Shown here piece after piece: positions 1-11,672 of a DNA stretch of 64,000 bases. The notes beneath the pieces are model-generated. The model was not told the DNA's origin, did no database searches, and saw only the letters and a program-made list of their open reading frames with translations. Position numbers and translations under genes: made by a program. How positions within the stretch are numbered: position 1 is the first letter of the stretch; every line of letters begins with the position of its first letter. Source of the stretch: Tetrapyrgos nigripes (Eukaryota > Basidiomycota > Agaricomycetes > Agaricales > Campanellaceae); the NCBI GenBank assembly GCA_013368315.1, contig JAACJM010000010.1, forward strand, positions 558,001 to 622,000, written 5' to 3'.

Positions 1-237
1 ACCTGGCAATGTTGTCTTCAAGAGTTTTTACACGAGTTTTTACACGCGACTGGGATTCACCGCATGTATATTCACAATCCTCTGCATGGCCACCTGCAAC
101 ACAGCGACCACAAGCTGGAGTAGCACCGTCGCATCTCTGAAATGGCACAAATGAGAGAACGCAGACTGGGTAGAACCGATACTGACCACTTTCCGTCTGT
201 GACAATCAATGCACGCTGCTCCGCGGTGAAGAGACAT
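1..237 (-). CDS. Zn2Cys6 transcription factor, N-terminal part (cut by window edge)
   Basis: This is a fungal binuclear zinc-cluster regulator whose DNA-binding domain starts almost at the initiator Met. Exon 1 is 237-187 (17 codons), the intron is 186-137 (50 nt, donor gtcagt, acceptor ttcag), and exon 2 runs from 136 off the left edge. After splicing, all six ligands are present: C9-x2-C12-x6-C19-x6-C26-x2-C29-x8-C38, with the basic HRRKVR stretch between C12 and C19. A linker and the start of a probable coiled coil (KTRVKTLEDNIAR) follow, as is usual in the family. The splice falls inside the cluster, just before C19, so the unspliced frame hides the domain. The regulated genes cannot be told from the sequence. 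The nearest gene is divergent, an amidohydrolase-fold gene 594 bp away. Confidence 0.9.
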
Positions 238-831
238 TCGGAGGATTATGCGTGGCTGTGCACAACAACTCTGTCTTTCTTTTCCAGAATATCCATTATT
301 CTGGTCATTGACTGGGGTTGAGGGCAAACTCAGTAGGCTGAGTTGAACTTCCTTTGGGACTGAATTACCAATTGAATTCAGTCCCAAAGGAACTCGCTTG
401 GGTGAGTTGCTCTGGAACTAGGCTCGTGACCAGCCTGCGCCTTCTACTGCACCTGGTGGTGTGGTCGGAGTCTAATAGAAACGGATTTTCAGCGACGGAC
501 TTTTGAATATCTACATAGGCAGACTAGGCTCGGTTCCAGCCGTTGAAGGTTATCGTTGGTGGCCCCATTCAAATAAGGCAGGCTGGTCCTACTCTGGAAC
601 AGACTCAATGTTGAATGAGAATAAATTTCGGGTTTACCTACTCCATATGGAAGTTCGGCCTATAAACGGTCCTATATAGAGTCTTCCGGCTATTGTGGAA
701 ATATTTCGAGATTTACCCGACAAAAATGCACTCATCTCTCCAGAAGCACTCATCCATCAATCTTCTGCGATGATGCCTTTTTGGGTGTGCGAATGTGATG
801 TTATATATTTGTTTCTTGATTCACTACCACA
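238..831. other. 594-bp divergent intergenic region
   Basis: This region lies between the start codons of the Zn2Cys6 gene (minus) and the amidohydrolase-fold gene (plus). It holds a perfect 18-bp inverted repeat (349-392, listed separately). I see no convincing coding frame here after considering splicing. Confidence 0.6.
349..392. repeat. Perfect 18-bp inverted repeat, 8-nt loop
   Basis: Arms 349-366 and 375-392 are exact reverse complements (arm ttcctttgggactgaatt), separated by the loop accaattg. It sits 112-155 bp upstream of the Zn2Cys6 start codon, in its probable promoter or 5' leader. It could form a hairpin or be a palindromic binding site. No target-site duplication or transposase is visible. 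Confidence 0.85.
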
Positions 832-2022
832 ATGTCCATTCCTCCAACTCCCCCTTCTCCAGGTGTAGGTCTTCGCAGAAAGGGCCCAAAGGCCCTCCCA
901 AAACTTCCCATATCTGCGTTCTCTCCACCCAATTCTGGCACCTCTGAACAGTTCCCTCTTCCACCAAGCCCATCCACAGTCCATCCCGAATCTGTCATCG
1001 ATGCTAATGTCAAAACACAATCCGACCTTTCTAAATGGCACCAAGAAGTGTCTCAATCCGATATTCTACGCGACAGAATAGGCGGCTTGGTCGTCCTGCT
1101 GCGCAGTGCAGATCAAAATACCTTGTCCAAGTAAGTGCTATCATTAGCTCCTTGGTAACGCGTCTGAACTATCTTCAGGGTGCTCGAGAGCAAGTCGATC
1201 GCTCCGTTCTTTACAGTCTCGGTACCATTCAGCTTGGAAGAGGCACAGCCTCCTTCCTTGCCCATCCTTTCATCTTCACCGATACCGATCTCTTTATCAA
1301 CAGTCTTCACCGAGTCCTCGTCTATGGCTGTCACCAACCTTCGCTGGGCACTTGAGCAAGGTCGCCCTGTGGATATTGACATACAAACGGACTTAACTGA
1401 TACCATCTTTGAATCTCTCGAAGATCTATTGGCCAAAGCTACCGCTGAGATGGCAACAGTGCCCCCGATCATACTCTGTACGTAGTAATCGCTTCCAAAG
1501 GTGGTTATGCGTCTGACCTCCGGTCTCCTAGCCAACCTGTTACCTCCTCCTCACAATTTAGAATTGCCCATCGTGAAGTTGATGAACCATCCTATTTATC
1601 GCACCTTCCAAGCTCAAATTGCAGCCCTTTCACTTATCCCACAAGTGCATATCAAGTATTTGCAGCCGGCTTGGGATGCTCCAGCGCCAGCCACTCCCTC
1701 GGTGGCCACCCCTGTTATCGTGAACGCGGACGAGAGGCAAAAGAAGGAATGGAAGAGGAGAATTAAAATGTACAGTAAGTACCCATTCTCCCCACGAGAA
1801 ATCTTCAGAATTTAACGGATGGTTGTTCAAGTCGGACCCGTCATGGAAGCCCTTGGCTATCAACGTATTATTTTTGGGTCTTCGCCCTCTTCGGCTTCGG
1901 GTCTCAAATCCGTCGTAGGAGAGTGGTACGGAATTGCAAGGGAAGCTTTAGCAGAACTGGCTGTCGAACAAGAGGCAGTTGATGCTGTATTTTGTAATAA
2001 CGCAAAGAGGGTTTATGGTTGA
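832..2022 (+). CDS. Amidohydrolase-2-like TIM-barrel protein, possibly non-catalytic
   Basis: There are four exons: 832-1130, 1179-1477, 1532-1774 and 1832-2022. They join in frame to 343 aa. The C-terminal stretch is the best clue: GPVMEALGYQRIIFGSS, then a W..IAREALAEL helix and a terminal NAKRVYG. It matches the end of the amidohydrolase-2 fold, where the strand normally reads as an FGSD motif with a metal-binding Asp and the barrel ends in NAxRxYG. Here the Asp position is Ser (GSSPSS), and I do not find the N-terminal HxH pair. The protein may therefore have lost metal-dependent hydrolase activity. The N-terminal 30 residues are Pro/Ser-rich. Family membership is inferred from the C-terminus only. 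Confidence 0.65.
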
Positions 2023-2126
2023 AAATTTGTATCCATACTCTAAAAACTTGTAGTCTAACTATGTATTTAGCTGTGAAACTGGTGAAGGTAATATTTATGT
2101 AATTCCCGAAAGGATCCATAATCCTA

Positions 2127-4505
2127 CTAGTACTGCTCCTCTTCAAAGTCTTCATCGTCAAATAAAGCAGGCCCATGACAAACTTGCATACTGAGTGATT
2201 CGCGAGCGAGTGATATATTCTCTTCTCCTTGGTCAGGATCAGAACCTGGAGCAAAATATGCATTATTGCACGGAGCAACGGTGTACGAAGGATTTTCAAA
2301 GTTGTCAGAACGTGAGCATGAGGGTGACTCCTTTGAATGATTAACGTCGACAGCAACTTGGTCGACGTCGAGTAAGACACCACCACGCACGTCTTCACGA
2401 GGGGAGTTGGACGAGTAACGGACCGGAACTAGCAGTGTTGGAATTTCTCCATCTTCCTCAGCAGAGAGCGCAGTAGCAGCAGATACGAACGAAGCATGAG
2501 CAGAGTGTTGTGAGCGAAGAGCACCGACGTGACTGTCTATTTTCCTATTCAGTGCAGAAACAAGTGTTCGAGAGGGGTTGTAATGGAGGAAACGTTCGCT
2601 GTGATTAAAAGCAGGAGAATCCATGGCAAGCGCAGAAGAAATGTGGGGCGTCTGGGGAGCAACGTTGGATTCTAAATCCCTACGTCGGAAACCCCTGGGG
2701 TCAGGAGAACAATCGCCGGCGACGGAATGGGGGGGTATCGTGGCAAAGACCATATTCTCGAAACCTGTACGAGGAGTTGCTAGCAGACAAGCATCTGAAG
2801 AGCTGACAGGACTGTTGTGCTGATACCCAAATCCCGACGAGCGTCTTTCAAAAAAGAGAGACGTGGGTGGATCAGAGAGACGGCGAAAGCCGTCTCTATT
2901 CTCGAAACCTGTACGAGGAGTTGTCAGCAGATAAGCATCTGGGGAGCTGACAACACTGTTGCGCCTATACCCAAATTCTGACGAGCGTCTTTCAGAAAAG
3001 AGGGACGTGGGTGATTCAGAGAGACGGCTTTCTCTGTCTCTGGCTGCAAACAGGGTGCCGATGGAACCTGGCGACGACATATCAGGAGAAAGGACAGTGA
3101 GATGCTTTCGAGTGGAAGAACTGAGGCGGCATTGTCCCGAAGTGGATGAACTTGGCGGTACGCTCTCCGGTTCTGCAAAATGATGGACCATAGTGGAAGA
3201 GAACGTCGAATCAGAGTCATCGGATATATTTCCAGCTTCTTGAACTGCATCCGGACTATCTGCCAGATCTGTGAGGTGTTGCGGAACAGTGTAGCCATCG
3301 TCTGATTGCGGTAGAGGTTCGTCAGGAATGGCGTCCAACAATGCACCAAAATCTCTTCTCCGCAAAGGTGGCCAATTATCCTCAAATCCCAGTATTACTC
3401 CTAATGCTCTCCAGGGATCATCGCAGTTGAATACATGATCGATGTTAGAAGTGGAGCCGGCTTGGAATTGCGTCGAGGTATATGGAAGACCGTGAATGTC
3501 ATCCTCCTCTTCATCTGGCAGGTTCATATCATTTGGAGGAGTTTGAGGGTTGGACGAACTGTTCAAATTTGGCACAAGGTGGTCGTTGCAATGTGATGGT
3601 CCATCTAGATTTGTTGAGAGGACTGGCTGGGAGGTTTATCAGTGAGAAGGGAATGCACTCACAAGAAGATGACTGTGATTGTTGTTCAAGCGTATCCGGT
3701 AATTCTTCATCCTGAGCTTCACCTATGCTGTTCGAAGGACTGCTAGCACCTTTTCCGTACCGCCGGTGGAACAGATAATCCTGGGACATCGGTGGTGAAC
3801 GATCATCACGGTTAGTGTCGTCGCATTCAGGTGAACTCGTATGCTAGAAAATGACTTCTTAGATGCACTCAAATCATGAATGAACAGTCCATACCAATTT
3901 CTTCGAGTGCTGTCTGGCAATTGTCGCTAATTGGGGAGATAGGTGACGTTTAAGACCTCTGTTGGATCTACACAAACCAGCCAAATCTGGCAAAGCAAGG
4001 ACCTTGTCTGCAGCGGCTCTCACTGACAGGGCTGATCAGACCGTAATGAAGAATAGTAACACAGGTCAGACGAATGAAGAGACCCGAAGACCGTAACGCA
4101 CGTTCAGTTGAATCCAATATTTGGAGAACCTTGGATGAATAAATATCGGAAGAATTGGCATCGTCGGAGAGCTTGGATAATTTTGACCGTGAATTGACGT
4201 GGATAGGGTCTGGGATGTATCCGCGCAAAGAAGACTGGATACTCGATTTTGCGTGCGAGAAACCGATGTCCAGGATGGAAGTAGGTCTAGAGGGAGTCTG
4301 ATGCTCAGATTTAAGGGATGGTTTGCGACGGATTGCCAAATTGAAGCGTTGTTGACCGAAGAACCGTCTTTCAGCTTTACCAACTGTATCTCTGTTTCTC
4401 GCTTTTGCCCGATTCCTGGTGTTTGATGACTTTCAGTATCGAGAACGGTTCTTTGAGTATGAAGGTTACTTACCTTTTGCCTCCCATGTAGTTTGCTCCA
4501 GCCAT
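2127..4505 (-). CDS. Hypothetical 716-aa protein with internal 48-residue tandem repeat
   Basis: I do not recognise this protein. The model has five exons: 4505-4474, 4415-4084 (donor uncertain), 4022-3895, 3843-3663 and 3604-2127. They give one frame of about 716 aa. The N-terminus is basic (MAGANYMGGKRNRAKARNRD, then RRFFGQQRFNLAIRRKP). The middle has an acidic cluster (PDEEEDD) followed by HVFNCDDPWRALGVILGFED, which looks like the only folded segment. The rest is Ser/Pro-rich and probably disordered, ending in an acidic DDEDFEEEQY tail. Two copies of a 48-residue unit (PTSLF.ERRSS.FGY ... LL.TPRTGFEN) lie at 2754-3041. The alternative exon 2 donor at about 4064 would change about 6 residues. 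Confidence 0.7.
2754..3041 (-). repeat. Two-copy 144-bp in-frame tandem repeat
   Basis: Copies start at 2754 and 2898, exactly 144 bp (48 codons) apart, each beginning attctcgaaacctgtacgag on the + strand. They encode near-identical Ser/Arg-rich units in the hypothetical 716-aa protein. The length divisible by three keeps the frame open. Confidence 0.85.
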
Positions 4506-4611
4506 GGTGAGTGACAAGAGTGAGACAGGCTACAACCACTCGTTAAACTGTTCAAACTTCAAAGAGCATAGTCTATTATAACGCTGATACGAGTACTACT
4601 GAAATTACTAC

Positions 4612-7600
4612 CTAGGCAGATAAACAATTACTGTGTTGTATAGATCCTGTCCGTGAAACAATGAGTTTTCGGTCTGGCTGATCGGCAGGGGACACTGTAT
4701 CCGTAGTAGGTCCTGTTGGTACGAACAACGGCTTCCGACAGACCGAACAATCCAGTCTCTTCGATGACCACCCTTTTGCCCTCTCTCTCGTAACTTCCGC
4801 TAATGCATCAAATAGGTCCCTATCAACTAGATGTTTCGCGATAATCAGCATATCACCATCAGATCTATACGACTCCAACATTCCAGTGAGTATGCTGCGA
4901 AACTCTGTGTATTGAGCTCCCGTTGTTGATGTGGTCTGGGTCGCAGAGTTTACGAGGCGAGTGAATAGCCTAGGAAACGACACTGCACAAGTGGAGCTGA
5001 TGGAGACCAGAGCACCGAAAGTTTCTTGAACGAGGGAGCGCAATGAAGATAAGCTACTCCGCTGAGCTTCAACGAGAGGTGTCGGAGAAGTAGCATCCGA
5101 AGAGTCGCCGAGACAACAGTTGGAAACCATCTGTATAGAACGTATCTGGCTATCTAAAAGTTTGAACCAAATGTCCTCCAGAGGTACATCAGAAGCTGAA
5201 GCTCCCTGAGAGCGTTCAACGCAGACGGTTATGCCTATCCGTCCGATTGACTCCAATGAACGTACGAGAGGATGGGCCGCAGCAACTTCACCATGTCCCA
5301 AAAACAGGTCCGTCATCTTCAATGTCAAACGCTTTTCAAAGGCATCGACTTTGGCAAGCGCTTCCAACGGCTGCCCACGGAAATCCAAAGCCCAGATGAC
5401 TGCGTCAAAAATGTCGTTGGACTCGCAAGTCAATACAACTTCATCCCAGTTTTGTATGTCGGGTGGAAGGTATTTAAGGGCTCGGATGACATCTTCCGGG
5501 TGAAATTTGCATTGAAGCGAAACATATAGTTGACGAAGTCGGTCTGAGACGTGTTGTGAGGGATTGGGAGGATAATCATAACCGTCCTCGTCTGGCGGGC
5601 CGAGAATATGACGAAGGTAAATGTACTGGTCCTCAGTTGCATTATCACCAAGAAGATCAATTGCTTGTTCATGGAGGGAAGGGGTGTATTTATCGATGAG
5701 CATAGCGGAATTTCTTACACCACTTCGCAACAGTCTCGAAACGGCCTTGGGCATGAACGCAGCAACCTCGGAAGGAAGACTACCCTTGTTTCCACGCAAA
5801 GAAATTTCCAGAACCTCCTCGATGCTGCGAAACACATCATGGACACTGAGGTCTGGATCATCCAGGTATGTTGACAGCAGGGGCACCCATTTCCGGTCTT
5901 GACGATGCCAAGACCGTAAAATGCGGTAGAAGCCAGCCTGCTCGAAAAGAGCAAGAATGTGGGCGCTGTCGTGAGGATTGTACGCTGATAGTAAATATTC
6001 AACTGCCAGTTGTCGGTCCTCTCTGGTGTTAGGATCAGGATCTTGGGCGAGACCGATCAGGATGTTGTGGAGATCAGTAGGGGACATATGGAGGAATTGC
6101 GGATATTTCGGGATGTTGCGTGCGATGAAGATGTTGATAAAGGTGACGTCTGTGGGTGTGAGGTTGTCCGAGTTGGACACTTCCATTAGGATGCGGATGA
6201 TGACCAGTCGGCTGATTCCTTGAGAATCGTCGTTCAAATAAGGATCCTCAAAAGCTATATCGAGGGAGTGAAGAAATGACTCGGAATCGAAACGCAGCAG
6301 TTGCTGAATGTATGGATATGGAGGCTCGACTCCACCTTCCTCGTCAGCCGTCAACACTAGCCGACCACCTTCTCCAGGAGGCCAGATGTTTGACCTTCCA
6401 AAGAAGAGGAAAGTATAAACGTCCTTTTTGGCAGTCAAAGCTTCGGCTTCTGGTAGTGGTTTCTCGCTGGGGTAGATCAAACCCGCCAGGGCGTTCGCTA
6501 GGTAAGGATATATCTTGTATGCATTCAGAATAGACGACTCGATGCGAGCCTCCTCATCTCTAGAAACCTTGATAGATTCAAGGTTCCTTTTGCGATGCCG
6601 GTGAACGTCTCGAATCAGGTCGAGCAGCTCTACAACTGGCGCCACATAGTCGCGTAAGGCACGAGTATAGACATAAATCAGAGCGTCGTACAATTGATGT
6701 GATTGGCAGAGGACGATGGCTTGGTTGATGTCCAAACATTCAGCATCTATATGCCAAATTATCCGTTCCACTAGGTCAGCTCGTCCATCTGCGTCATGCA
6801 TGGCCACTAGCTTCTGTGTGATTCGCGGTGGGACGTAACGAATCTCGCTGTCCAGAACAAATCGCTCCAGCTGCGTCAGATATATCCGAGAGATTCCAGA
6901 GTCATCGTAGTGCTGGAATAAGTCTTCGAATAGGAAATCGTAGTCATCTATGGCTATGCAAGCACGGCAGCATGTTGCCACAAGACCTTCAAACAACGCA
7001 GTGCGATCAACCCCACGCCCATCAGGAGTGTAATGTGTACCATCCGCCATACGATCTTCTGAGAATGCGTATCGGGTAGAGGCTACCATGAGCTCGCGAA
7101 TCTTCTGCCCAACGACCAGTTGACGCCCATCGGAATCTTCAGGAAGGCCATTCTGATTGCCAGAAGCCGTTCCCAGGTAATAATTCCTTGCCAACTCGAT
7201 CGCACTAAGAAAGTCCCCATCCTCAACGCATGACAAGATTTTGTCGGCCCATGTTAACAGAGTTCCTACTTGCACTTGTTCGCGTTCCTGTAACAATGTT
7301 TCAGACCTCTGAGATTCGCAATGTTGCAAGATATACTCACTAACAAGAAAATCTTTTGTTTGTAGACACGTATGCTATGTGCTACATCCCCGACAGAGAC
7401 AGAGTAGGGCGTATGTCCAGTCGTGGTTGACCTCAATGAAGGTGAGATAAGAGACAGGCCATTGAACGGGATAGATTCCGCTATTTTGGAACGACGAACG
7501 TCGAAGACTTGAAGTGTAGAAGAGGTAAGAATGACGAGTTGCTGGAGGGGTCGTCAGTATTTCTGCAGAGTAACTTGAGACCAGATTAAACTCACATTGG

Positions 7601-9485
7601 CATTCAACCATTGCAAAGCGAGGATATCATCCTCTGCCGACCATTTACATACATCCTCATAAGCGACAGTTCCCACTTCCAGCTCGCTCGTTCGACCAGT
7701 TCTGGAATTGCGGACAGTCTGGGTGCTGCGCGACTCGAATACCCGTATTATGTGCATGCTGCAGCCCCAGGAATACGCCAATGTTGGGGAGGCCTTTTTC
7801 AGTTGATCAACACCACCCTTATCATCGCCAACGGTCACGTTGGGAAACCAAGAAAGCGATCCTCTCCATTTCGATTTCGACTTTGACTCATCAGGGTCAC
7901 TGTTACGGGGACACTTGAACCAAGTCTTGGGTGTTGGTTTCAACCCAACGATGACAAGCTTCGACGGAGTCAAGAGAGCTACGATGTGATACGTATCGGT
8001 TGGATGCGAAGCAGTGCCCAAGGGAAGGGGCATCATGGCCAGTATCGAATATCGTGATTTTTTTCGGGGAGGAGTCGGAGTCACAGGGGTACCGTCTGGA
8101 GATGCAGGAGGTCCATCTAGAGGATATTTGCCCAATATGCGAAGAATGTCGGGTGCTTCAACAAACAGGACTTTTCCTAGACTGTGGTAGAAGGCTAGGC
8201 CATGTTCATCAGCCGAAACAATGGCCGTATGTCTACCAGCCACAAACCCTATATTGACGATTCGCGAGCCCTGTATGTGACCTTCTTTTCTACCCGAGGA
8301 GACCACAGCAAGGGCAGTCGGGGGAACGAAGCGAGCGGGAACCTGAGGCGAACTAAGGTCGAAAAGCTGTATATGTCCACTGGAATGTCCAGAAGCAACG
8401 TATGTATGATCATGAGATAGTGCCAATGCTGTAACTGCTCCAACCGACTTCCCTTCATGAAGAAATGAGTAGAGGGTACGCCGAAAAGAACATAATGACG
8501 AACCTGCTGTACCGTTCTTACATATACATTTAAGGTTCTGTTTGAAATCATAGACGCAGATTTGCCCGTCATCTGTCCCTATGCATATCAAACCATTGGC
8601 AGCAAGCGTTGTAGGAAACCCAATGGACGAGCCCAGTAATGAAGATGTTTTGTTGAACTTGGCGGAGTATACATGACTGGCAATATTCCGAAGCTGAGTC
8701 CATTTGAACGATTCGCGTTCTGGGGCTTTGCGATCAGTGTTCATAACGTCCGAATTATCTGTTGTGGAAGGCGCCCGAGTATTCGAGGACGAGGACAACC
8801 GGGACAATGATGAAAAGTGGGAAGGAGAGGGCGATGCAACATGGAAAGGGTTTGAGGCTGAGGTTCCAATACTGCTGGTAGACGAAACACGGGAACCTTG
8901 TGGGGTATATGAGCGGAGGCGCGATACGTTGGGATGAAGGAATGGTCTGGCAAGTTTGGAAGGCGAGTCGAAAATGGTAGGAGATTCATTGCGAGGTGGT
9001 GTCATTATCATTAACGAAGGAGCTGCATTTGACGAGCTGTCTGCTGTGGGCTGTATGAGACAGTGTCAGTAGGAACATACTTCCAGAGTCTTAGGGCCTC
9101 ATACCAAGGCTTCGTCGTCGTCAGAGACGTGTTCTCCCTCAACGATCAATGAACGTTCTACTTCTCGGGCGTCCTCCGTGGAATCGGCTTCAGATTCATG
9201 TTCAGGTCCTAGAACGTCCCTCAACTGGTCTTTGTAGCTGACTATCGAGACGTCCGCATCCGCGCCAGTATATATGAACCCCTCATCGTCCTCTGAGTCA
9301 TCGTCATGATGTATGTCCAAATTTTGATCTTCTTCGTCCTCGAAAAGCTCTTCCATACGCGTCGAATAGTCACCAGTGTGTTCATGTTCATGTTCGTCGT
9401 CATCTTCATTGTCGGAGAAACCAAGAGAAGAGGGAGGAGAAAGATTGAATCTGTCTCCTTGTTGAGGAGAAGTGGAAAGGGACAT
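4612..9485 (-). CDS. VPS8: Vacuolar sorting protein VPS8, CORVET subunit
   Basis: This is a subunit of the CORVET tethering complex on early endosomes that links Rab5/Vps21 to membrane fusion. Four exons (9485-9105, 9050-7596, 7541-7341, 7287-4612) splice in phase 0 to about 1570 aa, within the family's size. Residues 1-127 are acidic and disordered. A WD40-type propeller follows (GLICIGTDDGQICVYDF, ALALSHDHTYVASGHSSG, VFDVRRSKIAE). Next comes the hallmark junction VGTLLTWADKILSCVEDGDF, opening the long alpha-solenoid. The C-terminus has a divergent RING (CSVCRKPLF...HSNC) that ends at the stop, as in fungal Vps8. It is divergent with SSL1, with 87 bp between start codons. Splice sites were chosen by frame continuity and conserved family sequence. 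Confidence 0.93.
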
Positions 9486-9572
9486 GCGTGTGCAAGTCGT
9501 AGTCTCTGTAGACAGACGTGATATAAACTGCAAGTCGTACCTTGAGTTGCTGACACACTTTCTCCTTCCTCC

Positions 9573-11211
9573 ATGAACATTGACTCCGAGTCGGACGCCT
9601 ACGTCTCTGAAGACGACGTAGACCTCTCGCGAAACAAAGGAAAAGGAAAGGCCAAGACCACAGATAAACGCAAAAAGGACAAGGCGAAACGAAAACCAAA
9701 GGACGTTGTTAGTCTTCTTTACTCGTATACAAATATCTATCTCTCTTATTCATCAATGTAGCAAGCATACACTTGGGAAGCAAATTACACTCGTTCCTGG
9801 GACACTGTACAAGAAGATGAAGCAGGAAGCCTCCAGGGCGCTGTTGAGGATTGGATAGCCCGAGGAAGGCGTAAGAGGCATGCACGTCCAACTGCGTTCA
9901 CCATGTCTCCAGTCTTAATTCTGCTGCAGATTGCAAGCTCCATCGACTGCTATACGTCGTACCATCATACGACATCTAATACTCATCATAGACCTGTCGA
10001 CTGCAATGATGGACCGCGACATGCGTCCCACTCGCTTTGGGTTGACGCTACAGTATGCTCGGGAATTTATCTTGGAATGGTTTGACCAGAATCCCTTGGG
10101 TCAGATGGGTGTAGTCGGGATGAGGGCGGGTGTTGGGGAACGTATAGGAGAGCTGTCAGGTCAGTCCTGCGAACTCAAAAAGTTTCGCGTCGCTCATATA
10201 CCGACAGGAAACCCTCAGGATGTTTTGAAGGCCATTTCTGACCGGCACAAACTGGAGCCTAACGGAGAACCCAGTCTCCAAAATGCGATAGAAATGGCGC
10301 GTAATACAATGAAGTACGTTCACCTAGCAATTGTCGTCTAGCCTTCCTTCTGACCTTGCAAAGCCATCTCCCCACACATTCTTCTCGGGAAATCCTCATC
10401 ATCTTTGGTTCGCTCACGACTTGCGATCCAGGCAACATCCACGACACTTTGGATGAATGTATGAAGAATAAGATTCGAATATCTGTGGTTGCACTTGCTG
10501 CCGAGATGAAAATTTGTCGGGAGCTCTGCGATAAAACTGGCGGTAAGGAATCCCTGCATGTCTTGGAAATTTCAACTCACTCTTTGACCCTACAGGCCAG
10601 TTTGGTGTCGCTCTGAACGAAGGACACTTCAAGGATTTATTATTCGAGTTGGTTCCTCCCCCTGCGCAACGTGCTATATCTCGAGTAAATGGTGCTGGCG
10701 CTACTAACCCTGCCGCCGACTTGATGATGATGGGTTTTCCAACACGCTTACCAGAGTCTTCGCCTCCAACTCTTTGCGTATGTCATTCAGAGCTGAAAAG
10801 TGATGGCTTTCTGTGTCCTCGCTGCCTGTCAAAAGTTTGCGACGTACCCACCGATTGCGACGTATGTGGATTGATGATCGTCAGTTCCCCGCATTTGGCA
10901 AGAAGTTATCACCATCTGTTCCCGGTCAAGCCTTTCGTCGCTATGTAGGTTGACTGCTTTCTTCTATCTTGACGTTACTTATTCGTTCATGCAGCGAATC
11001 CCTTGATGATCAGGTCAACATTAACGTGCCGACGCAGCAAGCGTGCCATGCATGTGCACGGCCATTTCCTACGGTGACCTCTCAGACAATGGCGGAAGGA
11101 GTGAGTCCAATTGCAAGGTATCGATGTCCGGAATGTCATCAGGACTTTTGCTCAGAATGCGACGTATATATCCAAAATCATTTACATTGTTGTCCTGGTT
11201 GTGGGAAGTAG
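9573..11211 (+). CDS. SSL1: TFIIH core subunit Ssl1 (p44 homologue)
   Basis: This core TFIIH subunit stimulates the XPD/Rad3 helicase in nucleotide excision repair and transcription initiation. Six exons (9573-9707, 9762-9870, 9938-10313, 10364-10542, 10596-10944, 10995-11211) give 454 aa, close to yeast Ssl1. The vWA domain begins RRTIIRHLILIIDLSTAMMD and continues with the family block ILIIFGSLTTCDPGNI. The C-terminal zinc-binding part has LCVCHSELKSDGFLCPRC and the C4C4 RING-like CPECHQDFCSECDVYI, ending in CPGCGK. The exon 3 acceptor is chosen at 9937 because it restores PPSTAIRRTIIRHL in frame. A decayed copy of this gene's 3' end lies downstream at about 11525-11660. Confidence 0.95.
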
Positions 11212-11280
11212 GAGTAGGTTCATTACCAAGGTGTTCGTTTTTGATTGCCTAGCAAACATAGGATGGGTATAGCATAGTGT

Positions 11281-11325
11281 CTCAGGTTTCACAGACGGTC
11301 AACCAGCGACTATGCCTGTATGTCA
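11281..11325 (-). pseudogene. Decayed copy of the paraoxonase-like last exon
   Basis: On the minus strand this stretch repeats the acceptor (acag), the gcata start and the end of the functional last exon at 11710-11673, including a matching LTVC.T-stop segment. A 2-bp loss relative to the functional copy breaks the frame in the middle. It is one half of the old tandem duplication described in the findings. Confidence 0.7.
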
Positions 11326-11524
11326 CGTCCCAGAGCAGCCAGGCAAAGACATCCTTACGAATTGCGAGCTTGTCTCGACAGTCTCTGAGAGACGTCCTCT
11401 TCACTCATCTTCACTCATCTTCACCAGGAAGCACGTGGAGCTCTGGTATGCTCCATATATACTCATTCTCAATCTCGAAACGGCTGATTTGCGTAGTGAA
11501 CAAACTTTTACTAGAAGAGACATT

Positions 11525-11660
11525 CCTATGTCTCAACTGTGAGTCTGATTGGGAGGTACCGGTGTCCAGGACCGGGGTCTCATCACTAGGAGGACTTTTG
11601 CTTGGAATGAAGTACTTATTCACAATCATTTACTACTACACTGTTGCGTCAGGAAACATT
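11525..11660 (+). pseudogene. Decayed copy of the SSL1 3' end
   Basis: This sequence aligns by eye with SSL1 exon 6. Both contain gtgagt..(g/a)attg.(a/g)aggta(c/t)c(g)gtgtcc, the identical block aggacttttgct (11141 in SSL1, 11591 here), and the closing caatcattta..tac.ttgt segment. The Cys codons of the zinc motif are mostly lost and the frame is broken, so it is non-coding now. Confidence 0.75.
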
Positions 11661-11672
11661 TAGCCTGGGGCC

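Noticed and set aside
11400..11426. Short cttcactcat tandem repeat
   Set aside because: Only two units; local slippage inside the decayed duplication, not a separate element.
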